From assembly GCA_900548855.1 (NCBI GenBank), contig URMF01000026.1, positions 1-43,712 on the forward strand: 43,712 nucleotides of DNA, written 5' to 3'. This DNA is from an uncultured Eubacteriales bacterium (lineage in GTDB: Bacteria > Bacillota > Clostridia > Lachnospirales > Lachnospiraceae). Made by a program: the position numbers and the translations under genes. Below are positions 24,551-33,167 of this stretch, in pieces. The notes under the pieces are model-generated. The model was not told the origin of the DNA, searched no databases, and was given only the letters and a program-made list of their open reading frames with translations. Numbering within the stretch: position 1 is the first letter of the stretch; every line of letters starts with the position of its first letter.

Positions 24551-24833
24551 ACTTTGCCCTCATATCACGAGAAACTTCTGTCGCATCTTTATACATCCCC
24601 TGTGCTGCATGCTCACGGGATTTTTCCAGCTTATCTAATATTTCATGTTCTGTTAATGCTCCATATGGATTTGTATTTGCCCTTTTTATTTCGAATGGAA
24701 AACCATTTACTGCTATCGCCTGTGTTAAAAACATACGGATTGCAGTTGTGGTATCTGTTCCTAAATCTTTAAACAAAGCATCTGACTTTGTTTTTAAATC
24801 ATCGTCTACTCTTACTTGAATCGTACTTGCCAT
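24540..24833 (-). CDS. RelB/DinJ-family antitoxin
   Basis: Antitoxin of 97 residues. The N-terminal ribbon-helix-helix is clear: TIQVRVDDDLKTKSDALFKDLGTDTTTAIRMFL, then VNGFPFEIK. The C-terminal half (LTEHEILDKLEKSREH) should wrap the toxin. AGGAGGTGG precedes the ATG. It is the first gene of the pair and should repress its own promoter, whose -35 lies inside a large inverted repeat. Confidence 0.9.
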   Translation of the reverse strand: MASTIQVRVDDDLKTKSDALFKDLGTDTTTAIRMFLTQAIAVNGFPFEIKRANTNPYGALTEHEILDKLEKSREHAAQGMYKDATEVSRDMRAKYGL

Positions 24834-24871
24834 TTACGCCACCTCCTACACTTACTCTATGTCTACTATAA

Positions 24872-24926
24872 AGAATAGCAAACAAACAATGCTAAGTCAA
24901 TACGTTTGTAATGACTTAGCATTGTT
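24872..24926 (-). promoter_or_regulatory. relBE promoter with a 15-bp inverted repeat
   Basis: On the minus strand TTGACT (24895-24900), a 17-bp spacer and TATTCT (24872-24877) form a good promoter. A perfect inverted repeat, AACAATGCTAAGTCA / TGACTTAGCATTGTT (24885-24899 and 24912-24926), overlaps the -35. There is no T-tract, so an operator is likelier than a terminator. Confidence 0.65.
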
Positions 24927-24977
24927 ATTTGCATATAGTTCTTGCTACACATATTTCAACTGTCTCTCCAGCATCTC

Positions 24978-25826
24978 CTACCCAGCACGATACACCCACA
25001 TTCCCCTTATCTGCCCGCTGATTGTGTCATAATCCCACGTTCTATTGCTTCTAATCCGGCTATATGGGTCATTTACCAGAAAACCGTCCTGGTCATAACC
25101 ATAAATAACAATGAAATGCCCCGTTGTGGTAAAATCCCCCGGACCCATGGAGCAGATTATCATATGTCCGTTGTCAAGATGCTCTTTCATGATACCTTCC
25201 GACAAAGCCAGCCCCTCTGCCATCACTCCGTACTGCGCTGCTGCATCCGTCATCAGATTCCATGAAGTACCCACCCCGTATTCATAGTAGCCCATATTCA
25301 TGCTATAACCGGCAATGGCATCCGGTGTTGCGCTTTCATTTCTGGTAAGGCTGAAAATCACCATGGACAGACAAGCCGGTCCACACCCGGAAAGACCGAT
25401 GTTATCATCTCCATAGGAAACATATCCCCACCTTACATCCCACTGTAAAAATAACGGATGCTCCGCCGCTTTTTCCTCATCACTGATTCCGCCCTGTACA
25501 ACCGGCTCCGAATCCGGATAGTTCTTGACAAAATCCTGGATTTCCGGATTTTTTTCCAAAGCCTCCAGCATAGTCTTCGGATAAAGCGCTCTATTTTCAA
25601 AAATTTCCTTATACGTATCCGTTTTTTCCATGTCTTCCGCAGACATTTGGTCTGTCTCAAAGGAATCATCAAATTGAGCTGCCAGAAATTTTATGGCAGT
25701 TGTTCCTGTCGCCAAAGCTATCACAATAATGCCTGTCCACACCGCTAACTGCAGAAGCCTTCTGATTCTGCGCTTTTTCCTTCTTTGTCTTATGCGTTCC
25801 CGTTTTATTCTCTCTTCCCTTGTCAT
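24978..25826 (-). CDS. Membrane-anchored C39-type papain-like peptidase
   Basis: Protein of 282 residues. A very basic N-terminus (RIKRERIRQRRKKRRIRR) precedes one membrane helix (about 24-46), so the rest is outside the cell. The C-terminal domain matches Peptidase_C39_2: Cys148 in LSGCGPACLSMV, His237 in TTGHFIVIYGYD and Asp253 in VNDPYS. It lacks an ABC transporter, so it is not a bacteriocin exporter. It lies after the terminator of the VanRS-like operon and its own promoter was not identified. A role in envelope protein or peptide hydrolysis is likely, with unknown target. Confidence 0.85.
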   Translation of the reverse strand: MTREERIKRERIRQRRKKRRIRRLLQLAVWTGIIVIALATGTTAIKFLAAQFDDSFETDQMSAEDMEKTDTYKEIFENRALYPKTMLEALEKNPEIQDFVKNYPDSEPVVQGGISDEEKAAEHPLFLQWDVRWGYVSYGDDNIGLSGCGPACLSMVIFSLTRNESATPDAIAGYSMNMGYYEYGVGTSWNLMTDAAAQYGVMAEGLALSEGIMKEHLDNGHMIICSMGPGDFTTTGHFIVIYGYDQDGFLVNDPYSRIRSNRTWDYDTISGQIRGMWVYRAG

Positions 25827-25869
25827 AGCGTTTCTTCCTCTCCTTTATCCCTTTCAGATCTTTTAAAAA

Positions 25870-25915
25870 GAAAAAATTCCTGTTTTGATACATTTATTGT
25901 ATCAAAACAGGAATT
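25870..25915 (-). terminator. Terminator after the VanRS-like genes
   Basis: A perfect 18-bp stem (AATTCCTGTTTTGATACA with its complement, 25875-25915) has a 5-nt loop. On the minus strand it runs into TTTTTTCTTTTT. It lies about 50 bp past the kinase stop. Confidence 0.85.
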
Positions 25916-25965
25916 AACGCATTTTCGTTTTCTATTGAAAAAATGTTATGATTTCATTCTAAAAA

Positions 25966-27042
25966 TCATACGATTTTCTGACAATCCACAGGAAGCTCCA
26001 CAGTAAAGGAAATACTTTCATCCGCACTTTCTGCCTTAATGCTGCCGCCATGCAGTTCCACAATTTCCTTTGAGATGGCAAGTCCCAGTCCGGTTCCTCC
26101 GGTCTTTGAAGAACGCGCCGAATCCAGCCGGAAGAACTGTTCAAAAATACGTTCCAGCTTTTCAAGTGGAATCGTCTTACCCTTATTCCGCACCAAAATT
26201 TCCACCGTATCATCCCTTTGCTGCATGGAAAGAAAAATGTCCGTTTTTACATAGCTATAATTAACGGCATTTCTGATTAGATTGTCAAATACTCTTTCCA
26301 GCTTATCCGAATCGCACAAAATCTCGATATCCGGAGCAATCTCTGTATGCCATTCCAATTCCTTTTCCGCAAGGATTGGATAAAATTCACTGACAATCTG
26401 CTCCAGCATCCTGCTTAAATTAATCCGCTCCACCTCCAGCGTCAGCTTGGAAAGATTGAAACGGGTAATGTCAAAGAACTCATTAATTAATTCCTCCAGC
26501 CGCTCTGCTTTATTCAAAGCAATGCCTGTATATTTTGCACGCAGCTCATCGGAAATCTGCGGTTCATCCTGAAGCAGCGTCAGATACCCAATCACCGAGG
26601 TAATCGGTGTCTTCAAATCATGGGCGAGATAAGTAACCAAATCATTCTTTCTCTGCTCCGCCTCCCTGGCAATTCTCTCATTTTTCAGAATATTCACCTT
26701 TGTCTGGTTCATCCTATTTTCCACTTCTTTTAACGGTTCCGACAGTTGAATCAAGGCGGTATCCTCTTGATAAAACTGCTCTGTAGCATTTACTACCTCC
26801 TGAAAAAAAGAAAAGGTCTGCTTCCAGTAATGCAGGACAATGATAAAACCGCCAAGCATGATATAAGCAAACAGTATAAAATCCCTGTTCCCATCTGCCC
26901 ACTGAACAAGCTTATAAAATGGTTCATATCCATACCAGATGGTGGAATGGTAAATCACATTTACCAGATAATACACCAGAATCCCCAACAGGCTATATAC
27001 AGAAATGGAAATAAGAATCCGTAGAAGCATTTGCTGTTTCAT
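25966..27042 (-). CDS. VanS-like sensor histidine kinase
   Basis: Membrane kinase of 358 residues from MKQQMLLRILISISVY. Helices lie near 6-30 and 54-72 with a short external loop. The H-box LVTYLAHDLKTPITSVIGYL (His141), the N-box FDNLIRNAVNYS and the lid GGTGLGLAISKEI are all canonical, and the sequence around the H-box closely recalls VanS of glycopeptide resistance. The annotated frame extends to 27081 through non-ATG codons overlapping the regulator gene; I chose the first ATG, whose ribosome site is weak. No vanH, vanA or vanX genes follow. Confidence 0.9.
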   Translation of the reverse strand: MKQQMLLRILISISVYSLLGILVYYLVNVIYHSTIWYGYEPFYKLVQWADGNRDFILFAYIMLGGFIIVLHYWKQTFSFFQEVVNATEQFYQEDTALIQLSEPLKEVENRMNQTKVNILKNERIAREAEQRKNDLVTYLAHDLKTPITSVIGYLTLLQDEPQISDELRAKYTGIALNKAERLEELINEFFDITRFNLSKLTLEVERINLSRMLEQIVSEFYPILAEKELEWHTEIAPDIEILCDSDKLERVFDNLIRNAVNYSYVKTDIFLSMQQRDDTVEILVRNKGKTIPLEKLERIFEQFFRLDSARSSKTGGTGLGLAISKEIVELHGGSIKAESADESISFTVELPVDCQKIV

Positions 27043-27058
27043 TTTTTTCAAAGACACT

Positions 27059-27757
27059 CTAGTTTTCAATGGTATAACCAACCCCCCAGACCGTTTTCAC
27101 GTACTTCGGCTTTCTAGCCGGCTCCTGTAATTTCTCCCGCAGTCTTGCAATATGAGCCATCACCGTATTATTATTGTCCAGATATTGTTCCTTCCAGACA
27201 GCTTCAAAAAGCTCCTCTGACGAAACCACACTTCCCCTATGCTCACATAAATACCACAAAATATCAAATTCGATAGGGGTCAGTGTCAGTTCTTTCCCAT
27301 TCAGTTTGCATTTATGGCTTTTCTTTGAAATGTGTAAGCCCCGGACATCTATTTCCTCCAATTCCCTCACATCTGAGTCCGCCTGATTATAGCGTGTAAA
27401 CCTCCGAAGCTGGGTTTTGACCCTTGCCATCAACTCCAGCGGATTAAAGGGTTTTGTGATATAATCATCCGCCCCCAAGGTCAGACCTGTAATTTTATCC
27501 ATATCACCAACCTTGGCGGTAAGCATTATGATAGGAAATAAATGCTTCTCCCGGATTTTCTGGCAGAGCGCAAAGCCATCCATATCCGGCAGCATAACAT
27601 CAAGGATTGCCATGCTGAGCTTCTCCCGTTCCACACAATCCAAGGCATCTGTCCCATTATAGAATTTGTACACCTGATAGCCATCATTTTTTAAATAGAC
27701 CTCCACCAGGTCCGCTATTTCTACTTCATCATCCACAATTAGTATTTTCTCGTTCAT
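27059..27757 (-). CDS. VanR-like response regulator
   Basis: Regulator of 232 residues. The start KILIVDDEVEIADLVEVYLKN, phospho-acceptor Asp53 (AILDVMLP), Lys102 (YITKPFNPLELMARVK) and end KYVKTVWGVGYTIEN recall VanR proteins closely. The winged helix includes LTPIEFDILWYLCEHRGSVV. It precedes the VanS-like kinase. Its ligand pathway is unknown; a cell-wall signal is plausible by similarity. An AGGAATT site precedes the ATG, and the upstream gene is only 18 bp away, so it may belong to a longer transcript. Confidence 0.92.
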   Translation of the reverse strand: MNEKILIVDDEVEIADLVEVYLKNDGYQVYKFYNGTDALDCVEREKLSMAILDVMLPDMDGFALCQKIREKHLFPIIMLTAKVGDMDKITGLTLGADDYITKPFNPLELMARVKTQLRRFTRYNQADSDVRELEEIDVRGLHISKKSHKCKLNGKELTLTPIEFDILWYLCEHRGSVVSSEELFEAVWKEQYLDNNNTVMAHIARLREKLQEPARKPKYVKTVWGVGYTIEN

Positions 27758-27775
27758 GATAATTCCTGTCCTATT

Positions 27776-27982
27776 CTAATCATTGTAAATGTTGTTCTTC
27801 TCATCTGCTTTCACAATCTCCGGCGACAGCATAGTGTAAATCAGCAACTTATTATTTTTACTATAACACGTTCCCCAGATTTCCGGCATAATTTTTTCAT
27901 TTCTTAAGAAACACTTCACATCCTCCAAGCACCATACATCCGATTCCGTAGCACAGAATGTTCCTCCAGTCCCAGCCTGCAT
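27776..27982 (-). CDS. Small hypothetical protein
   Basis: Frame of 68 residues directly after the YjbR stop (3-bp gap). It is rich in Cys and Trp at the start (FCATESDVWCLEDVKCFL) and then reads like a normal globular segment (EIWGTCYSKNNKLLIYTMLS). No family is recognised and no strong ribosome site is seen. It may be a real coupled gene or the remnant of a larger one. Confidence 0.4.
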   Translation of the reverse strand: MQAGTGGTFCATESDVWCLEDVKCFLRNEKIMPEIWGTCYSKNNKLLIYTMLSPEIVKADEKNNIYND

Positions 27983-27985
27983 TTT

Positions 27986-28330
27986 TTAATTTTTTGCTTT
28001 TGGTTTCGTAAGGTCATAGCTCTCCCCTATCATCCGTTCCACATCTTCATCCGGCACAGTTCCATCCAAAATAATGGAATTCCAGTGTTCTTTATTCATG
28101 TGATATGCCGGTATCACGGAATCAAATGCACTGCGCCAGAAATCCCGCCATTCCGGGTCGCACTTTACATTTAACCAGATATGCCCCTGCCGCTCATAAA
28201 TGCACACAAAGGTTTTCTTATTCTTCTTGTGACGCATTAACGTCCAGTTGGCATCATGAAAAGGATAATCTTCCATTATGTCTTCATATGTACTGCACAA
28301 TGCAATTATTTCTGCTCTGGTTTTCATCAT
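27986..28330 (-). CDS. MmcQ/YjbR family protein
   Basis: Protein of 114 residues with the YjbR fold order: helix RAEIIALCSTYEDIMEDYPF, strand TWTLMRHKKNKKTFVCIYE-like region, IWLNVKCDPEW, and the SVIPAYHMNKEHWNSIILDGTVPDEDVERMIGESY end. Such proteins have a double-wing fold and are annotated as DNA-binding-like, with unclear function. It lies 39 bp after the radical SAM gene. Confidence 0.9.
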   Translation of the reverse strand: MMKTRAEIIALCSTYEDIMEDYPFHDANWTLMRHKKNKKTFVCIYERQGHIWLNVKCDPEWRDFWRSAFDSVIPAYHMNKEHWNSIILDGTVPDEDVERMIGESYDLTKPKAKN

Positions 28331-28369
28331 CTGTCTCCTTATTTTAGTTCTTACGCTTATACGTTATCT

Positions 28370-30295
28370 CTATAAATGAGAAAGAACCACAACCTCCGCA
28401 TCCTTAGAAAGGGGATTTCTTTTCTTATAATCAAAGAGACAATAGAACCATTTTTTCTCCTGTTTAGCTTTCTTATCTCCTGATTGCGCAACTGCAACAC
28501 TGGCAGAATCCCCTGTATGAGATGTATCTGCTTCTGTATCCGATATCCAGCCAGCCGCTTCACAAACAATCGGTTCAATATGCATCATCCGTGCTGCCGC
28601 CTTTGAATCATAGCCTTCCCCTGTAAGAGCAATTTCTTCCGTTCCTCCATTTTTGAAAAATGCATGATAAAGGGATTTTTCTATCGGTTCTTCCTTTGCC
28701 CAGGATGGGCGGCTCTTTGCATTTTCCCTTAAATAATAATCAAAGGTCAACAGACTGTCCAGTATATCCAACCTGAATTTTGGTCTGCCGTTCCTGTCAT
28801 TACATGCTGAACCTTCATCACGCCCCGGCTCATTCTCACATTTCTCGAACCATTCCTTGTAAAACTCACGTAAAGCCTCATACCGCGCCTCCCGTTTAAA
28901 GCCGATTCCAAATAATTGCCTGTCTTCATAATAATCGCCCAGCGCTTCATAAAATGCATATGCCGACTCAAAAAACGGAATCAGGTAACGAAGCACATGT
29001 TCAAACTGTGCACTGTTATAATAAACCTCTACCATTTCTTCTATTTTTTTGAGGGCAAGAATCTCATCATAGGTAATCCACTTCGTGCTGAGCACCTCGT
29101 AGGGCTGGACATCCTGATACTGAATCTGATAGTTTTTCGCCTGTTCTCCCATATAGGAACCCTTTAATACCTTCAAAAAACCCAGCTGTAACTGATTGGG
29201 CTTCATTTCATAGGCATCATTAAATGATTGCTTAAATGTGACAAAATCCTCATATGGCAATCCGGCAATTAAATCCAGATGCTGATGAATATTATGAAAG
29301 CTTCGGATTGTCAGCATCGTTTCCCTCAATTTGTCTATATCCATTACCCGCCGAATTTCCCGAATAGTTTCCGGATTGGTGGACTGTAATCCAATCTCTA
29401 ACTGAATCAGTCCCGGACGCATCTGCCTAAAAACTTCCAGCTCCTCTTCTCCGATTAAATCGGCTGCCACCTCAAAATGAAAATTTGTTATTCCATTGTC
29501 ATGTTCTACAATATAGTTCCAGATAGCCAGGGAACGGTCCCTTTTGCAATTGAAGGTACGGTCAATAAACTTCACCTGGGACACTTCATTATCCAGAAAA
29601 AACTGTAGCTCTGATTCCACCAGCCCCATACCCCGGAACCGTACACTTTTGTCAATAGAGGACAGACAATAGCTGCAGGAAAAAGGGCAGCCTCTACTGG
29701 TTTCATAATACAGAATTTTATTTTCAAATCTCGATAAATCCTGATAAACAAAAGGTAAATCATCCATGGACATAAGTGGTCTGACCGGATTTTGATGAAG
29801 CCGCCCACACTCGTCACGGTAAATAATACCTGAAATATCACGATAATCATTGTTGTATTCTTTCCATATCTTCACCAGCTCATAAAAAGTCACTTCGCCT
29901 TCCCCTTGGATAATCCCCTCCAGAAAAGAATTTTCTTCCAAGACTTTCCTACTGTCATAACTTACCTCGGGTCCTCCCAGCCAAATATGTACTTTGGGAG
30001 CAACCTTATACAATTCCTTTGCAATGGTTAGAATTTCGTGAACATTCCAAATATAACAAGAAAAGGCAACGACTGCTGCCTTTTCCTGGTACAAGGACTG
30101 CAGAATCAAATCTAAGTTGTGATTGATGGTATACTCTTTTACAACAAGCTCCACCTGTTCTGCATTCTTTGATTTCTCCTGTTTCCCTTTAATAAAATCT
30201 CTATTCAGTTGTTCCTTTGCATAAGCTTGCAAATCATACACTGCCAGATTTGAGTGTACATATTTCGCATTTAATGCTGCCAGAACAATTTTCAT
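28370..30295 (-). CDS. B12-binding-domain radical SAM protein (DUF4080-like)
   Basis: Protein of 641 residues from MKIVLAALNAKYVHSNLAVYD, with AAGGAG 7 bp upstream; the longer frame to 30433 overlaps the next gene and does not fit. Residues 1-145 form a cobalamin-binding-like fold (WLGGPEVSYD; GEGEVTF) without an obvious DxHxxG ligand. The radical SAM cluster ligands are Cys203, Cys207 and Cys210 in RGCPFSCSYC. The C-terminal part fits DUF4080. The family is wide in clostridia and unassigned; B12 may not be bound. The reaction is unknown, and the gene is probably co-transcribed with the DUF815 gene 46 bp upstream. Confidence 0.88.
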   Translation of the reverse strand: MKIVLAALNAKYVHSNLAVYDLQAYAKEQLNRDFIKGKQEKSKNAEQVELVVKEYTINHNLDLILQSLYQEKAAVVAFSCYIWNVHEILTIAKELYKVAPKVHIWLGGPEVSYDSRKVLEENSFLEGIIQGEGEVTFYELVKIWKEYNNDYRDISGIIYRDECGRLHQNPVRPLMSMDDLPFVYQDLSRFENKILYYETSRGCPFSCSYCLSSIDKSVRFRGMGLVESELQFFLDNEVSQVKFIDRTFNCKRDRSLAIWNYIVEHDNGITNFHFEVAADLIGEEELEVFRQMRPGLIQLEIGLQSTNPETIREIRRVMDIDKLRETMLTIRSFHNIHQHLDLIAGLPYEDFVTFKQSFNDAYEMKPNQLQLGFLKVLKGSYMGEQAKNYQIQYQDVQPYEVLSTKWITYDEILALKKIEEMVEVYYNSAQFEHVLRYLIPFFESAYAFYEALGDYYEDRQLFGIGFKREARYEALREFYKEWFEKCENEPGRDEGSACNDRNGRPKFRLDILDSLLTFDYYLRENAKSRPSWAKEEPIEKSLYHAFFKNGGTEEIALTGEGYDSKAAARMMHIEPIVCEAAGWISDTEADTSHTGDSASVAVAQSGDKKAKQEKKWFYCLFDYKKRNPLSKDAEVVVLSHL

Positions 30296-30341
30296 CCGTT
30301 TCTCCTTCCAAAAGACAATTTTACAAGTCTTTCCCCATGTC

Positions 30342-31757
30342 TCATGCCTTTCCCGCAAGATAATTAATAAACTGCTGTGCGGTACGTCCGGAGATGCCTC
30401 CGTGTGAAAGCTCCCATTTATTTGCTTCTGCACAAAGCTCCGCCTCCGTCAATGTAATAGAAGGCTCTCTCTTTGCCAATTCCGTCACAATATAGAAATA
30501 TTCCTTCTGGTTCGGTCTTGAGAAGTTAATGGTAACACCAAAACGGTTTACCAGCGAAAGCTTCTCCTGCATCGTGTCGGAGCGGTGCAGCTCGCCGCCG
30601 TCGCCGTGTTCCATATCATTCCGGTCATTCCATGTTTCCTTAATCAGATGCCGCCGGTTAGAGGTCGCATATATCAATACGTTATCTGGTTTCGTTTCCA
30701 CACCGCCCTCAATAACCGCTTTTAAAAACTTATACTCTATTTCAAATTCCTCAAAGGACAAATCATCCATATAAATGATAAATTTATAATTACGATTCTT
30801 TACCATGGAAATCACCGTAGACAAATCCTTAAACTGGTGCTTGTAAATTTCAATCATACGAAGCCCTCTGTCATAATATTCATTGATAATTGCCTTGATA
30901 CAGGTAGATTTACCGGTACCGGAATCACCGAACAGCAGACAGTTGTTAGCCGGTCTCCCCTCCACAAAAGCTTCCGTATTATCAATCAGTTTCTTTTTCT
31001 GAATTTCATAGCCGACCAAATCCTTTAACAGTACAGTCTCTGTGTTGTTAATTGGATAAATATCCACACCCCCTGTTATGTAATCCCCGCTGTCACTGTT
31101 TCCGGAAAATTCTGCAGACCGGATACGAAATGCCTTGTTCAGACCAAACATACCCACACCATAGTCTGCATAAAATTTCGTCACTTCCTGGAAAAACCCC
31201 TCTTCATCATCGCATTTTTCCAATCTTTTTGATAAGGCGCGCACTTTTGAGGACACATTATAGTTATACATCCGTTCCTTTTTCCCAATTGCCTTATAAT
31301 TGGAAATCGTGGAAAAACAATCAATATCTAACTCTCTCTCAATTTCATAAAAATTGTAATCAAATAATGCCTTAAAATTCTTAAAATCATTTTTGGCAAA
31401 ATGATTGACACTGCCATCATTGGCTCCCACCTTCTCACTGGTAAGGGTAAAGGAATTCTCATTCGTCATCAACAAAAAGGTCAGATAGTTATGCCATAAA
31501 TTGTCATCAAACCCATAATCCGTCGCCAAATCTAACAATCTCTTAATCTCGCCATAAATCCGGGTAATGAGACTTTCCCTGCTGATATGCTTCTTGTCCT
31601 TCATTTCCTCCAGCTTTGATGCACTAAATGCTGAAGAATTTCCTAAGACATTTTCTTTGTACCAGTCAAAATCTTCAAAAATCTCTGCCAGTTTTTTTAA
31701 GATGCTGTTTTCTCCTAAGTCTCTGTAAACAATCAATTTTGATACATACTTGTACAT
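30342..31757 (-). CDS. DUF815 family AAA ATPase
   Basis: ATPase of 471 residues from MYKYVSKLIVYRDLGENS; an AAGGA site supports this ATG over the GTG six bases upstream. The N-terminal 230 residues are family-specific. The ATPase core has Walker A GDSGTGKST (about 277-285), Walker B FIIYMDDLSF, a sensor-like YATSNRRHL and a late LSLVNRFGVTINF. The end (LSHGGISGRTAQQFINYL) is also typical of DUF815. Its cellular role is unknown. It lies 55 bp downstream of a DUF4317 gene, a pairing I have noticed in related clostridia. Confidence 0.88.
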   Translation of the reverse strand: MYKYVSKLIVYRDLGENSILKKLAEIFEDFDWYKENVLGNSSAFSASKLEEMKDKKHISRESLITRIYGEIKRLLDLATDYGFDDNLWHNYLTFLLMTNENSFTLTSEKVGANDGSVNHFAKNDFKNFKALFDYNFYEIERELDIDCFSTISNYKAIGKKERMYNYNVSSKVRALSKRLEKCDDEEGFFQEVTKFYADYGVGMFGLNKAFRIRSAEFSGNSDSGDYITGGVDIYPINNTETVLLKDLVGYEIQKKKLIDNTEAFVEGRPANNCLLFGDSGTGKSTCIKAIINEYYDRGLRMIEIYKHQFKDLSTVISMVKNRNYKFIIYMDDLSFEEFEIEYKFLKAVIEGGVETKPDNVLIYATSNRRHLIKETWNDRNDMEHGDGGELHRSDTMQEKLSLVNRFGVTINFSRPNQKEYFYIVTELAKREPSITLTEAELCAEANKWELSHGGISGRTAQQFINYLAGKA

Positions 31758-31812
31758 ATCCACTTTTCCTTCTTTCTATTCCCTAATGGATTTTATTCCA
31801 TTGCAAACATCT

Positions 31813-32970
31813 CTACTCCATAATCTCCCCGGTCTCCATATTCAGCTTCCGTACATTAATACCATTCACTTCCACACTGTCATTGACCTCAATCATGATA
31901 TACTGTCTGCCGTCAATCACTTTGGTTTCCACCAAATCCGTACGTTCCGGCTTCACCTTAATGACTACATCCGGCATCTTAATATCAAAGCTTCTGGTGC
32001 TTGCCACCGTTGCTGCTGCAAACTTCGGCTTTTCCTCATCACAGACAATACTGTCAAAGGCGGTATCAAAGTTTTCCAGTGCCGCTTCCTTCACCCCGCT
32101 GTCCGCCAACAGCTTCTTCATCTCCATTTTGTCAAGCTCCGGCGGCTGCGGCGCATCCTTTCTTGCCTCCACATATTCATTCAAATTCTCATGAATCGTC
32201 TTCACCATTTCAAAATCACACTGCTCACCAAGAGAATTTTCAATAATATCCTGAAATGTCTCCTGCTGTGCCTTAAAGGAAAGCGGTGTCCCACATCCCA
32301 AAGTCTGGTCAATAAAATCCTCCTGCATCATTTCAGAGTTCTTCGTATAATAAAGCAATCCATGTATGTCCATATTCCGGTCGTTAAACGCCGGGAACAA
32401 AAATCCATGCACCGGCGGTGAAACCACCCAGTCTCTTATACGGCTCTCAATACTGTTATTCTTCTCATTATAGCAAAGTCCTGCGTCGGTAAGCTTTACC
32501 GGACAGATACTGCAAAGTATATAATCATACACATAATCCGAAGCATCCTCATTTTCAATCCCATCTGTGGTCTGCCCCGGTACATCATAGGCTGCGTATA
32601 CCAGAATAATATAATAATTCTCACCATAATTATATGTACGGATTACCTTATCATAAAATTCTTCCACCAGGGTATTGTCCTCCAGCTTGGAGCTCTTAAG
32701 GCGCAAAAGAAATTCCTGTGTGCCTCCTTCCTTCTCCTGTTCATTGGGAAATTCCATATTCAGAAGATTCTTCCCAAGGGTTCCGGAAAGCGTATTCTTA
32801 AATATGGTAAAATACTTAAAGTTCTCCTCCTCTGTCAGAGTCAGGAAGGTCTGTGCCAGTTCTGTCTTCTTATTCTTCTCCCCATCCACATAGCAACCAC
32901 AAATTCTTGTTATCGTACAGTGTTCCGGTGTAAATTGCTTCTTTATTTCATTAATTTCCTTCTTATTCAT
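31813..32970 (-). CDS. DUF4317 family protein
   Basis: Protein of 385 residues starting MNKKEINEIKKQFTPEHCTI and then TRICGCYVDGEKNK, the hallmark of DUF4317. It is a soluble protein without a signal peptide. Later segments include YDVPGQTTDG, YILCSICPVKLTDAGLCY and VSPPVHGFLFPAFNDRN. The function is unknown. It is first in a likely operon with the DUF815 ATPase, and a near-consensus promoter lies about 40 bp upstream. The lack of other domains leaves no basis for a mechanism. Confidence 0.88.
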   Translation of the reverse strand: MNKKEINEIKKQFTPEHCTITRICGCYVDGEKNKKTELAQTFLTLTEEENFKYFTIFKNTLSGTLGKNLLNMEFPNEQEKEGGTQEFLLRLKSSKLEDNTLVEEFYDKVIRTYNYGENYYIILVYAAYDVPGQTTDGIENEDASDYVYDYILCSICPVKLTDAGLCYNEKNNSIESRIRDWVVSPPVHGFLFPAFNDRNMDIHGLLYYTKNSEMMQEDFIDQTLGCGTPLSFKAQQETFQDIIENSLGEQCDFEMVKTIHENLNEYVEARKDAPQPPELDKMEMKKLLADSGVKEAALENFDTAFDSIVCDEEKPKFAAATVASTRSFDIKMPDVVIKVKPERTDLVETKVIDGRQYIMIEVNDSVEVNGINVRKLNMETGEIME

Positions 32971-33010
32971 GCTTCATCCTTCGCTTTCTTTTACAATCAA
33001 ACCTTTAAAG

Positions 33011-33039
33011 ATTATATGTTATTTTCAAAAAATTATCAA
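33011..33039 (-). promoter_or_regulatory. Promoter of the DUF4317-DUF815 operon
   Basis: On the minus strand TTGATA (33034-33039), a 17-bp spacer and a perfect TATAAT (33011-33016) form a strong sigma-A promoter. Confidence 0.75.
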
Positions 33040-33068
33040 CTCCATTTAAGTCAGTAAAAATACATTCA

Positions 33069-33108
33069 CTTGTTCCCATTTACAATTCATGGTATATTAT
33101 AGTTACAG
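33069..33108 (+). promoter_or_regulatory. Promoter sequence, copy 1 (chemoreceptor gene)
   Basis: Forty bases containing TTGTTC (33070-33075), a 17-bp spacer and TATATT (33093-33098), ending TAGTTACAG. A second, nearly identical copy lies at 34700-34738 before the DUF1189-like gene, so the two genes probably share regulation. Confidence 0.6.
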
Positions 33109-33167
33109 AAGTTGAGCGTTTTTGACAAAAAGGTAGCAAGATTATTAGATAAGAATGGGGGATTATC

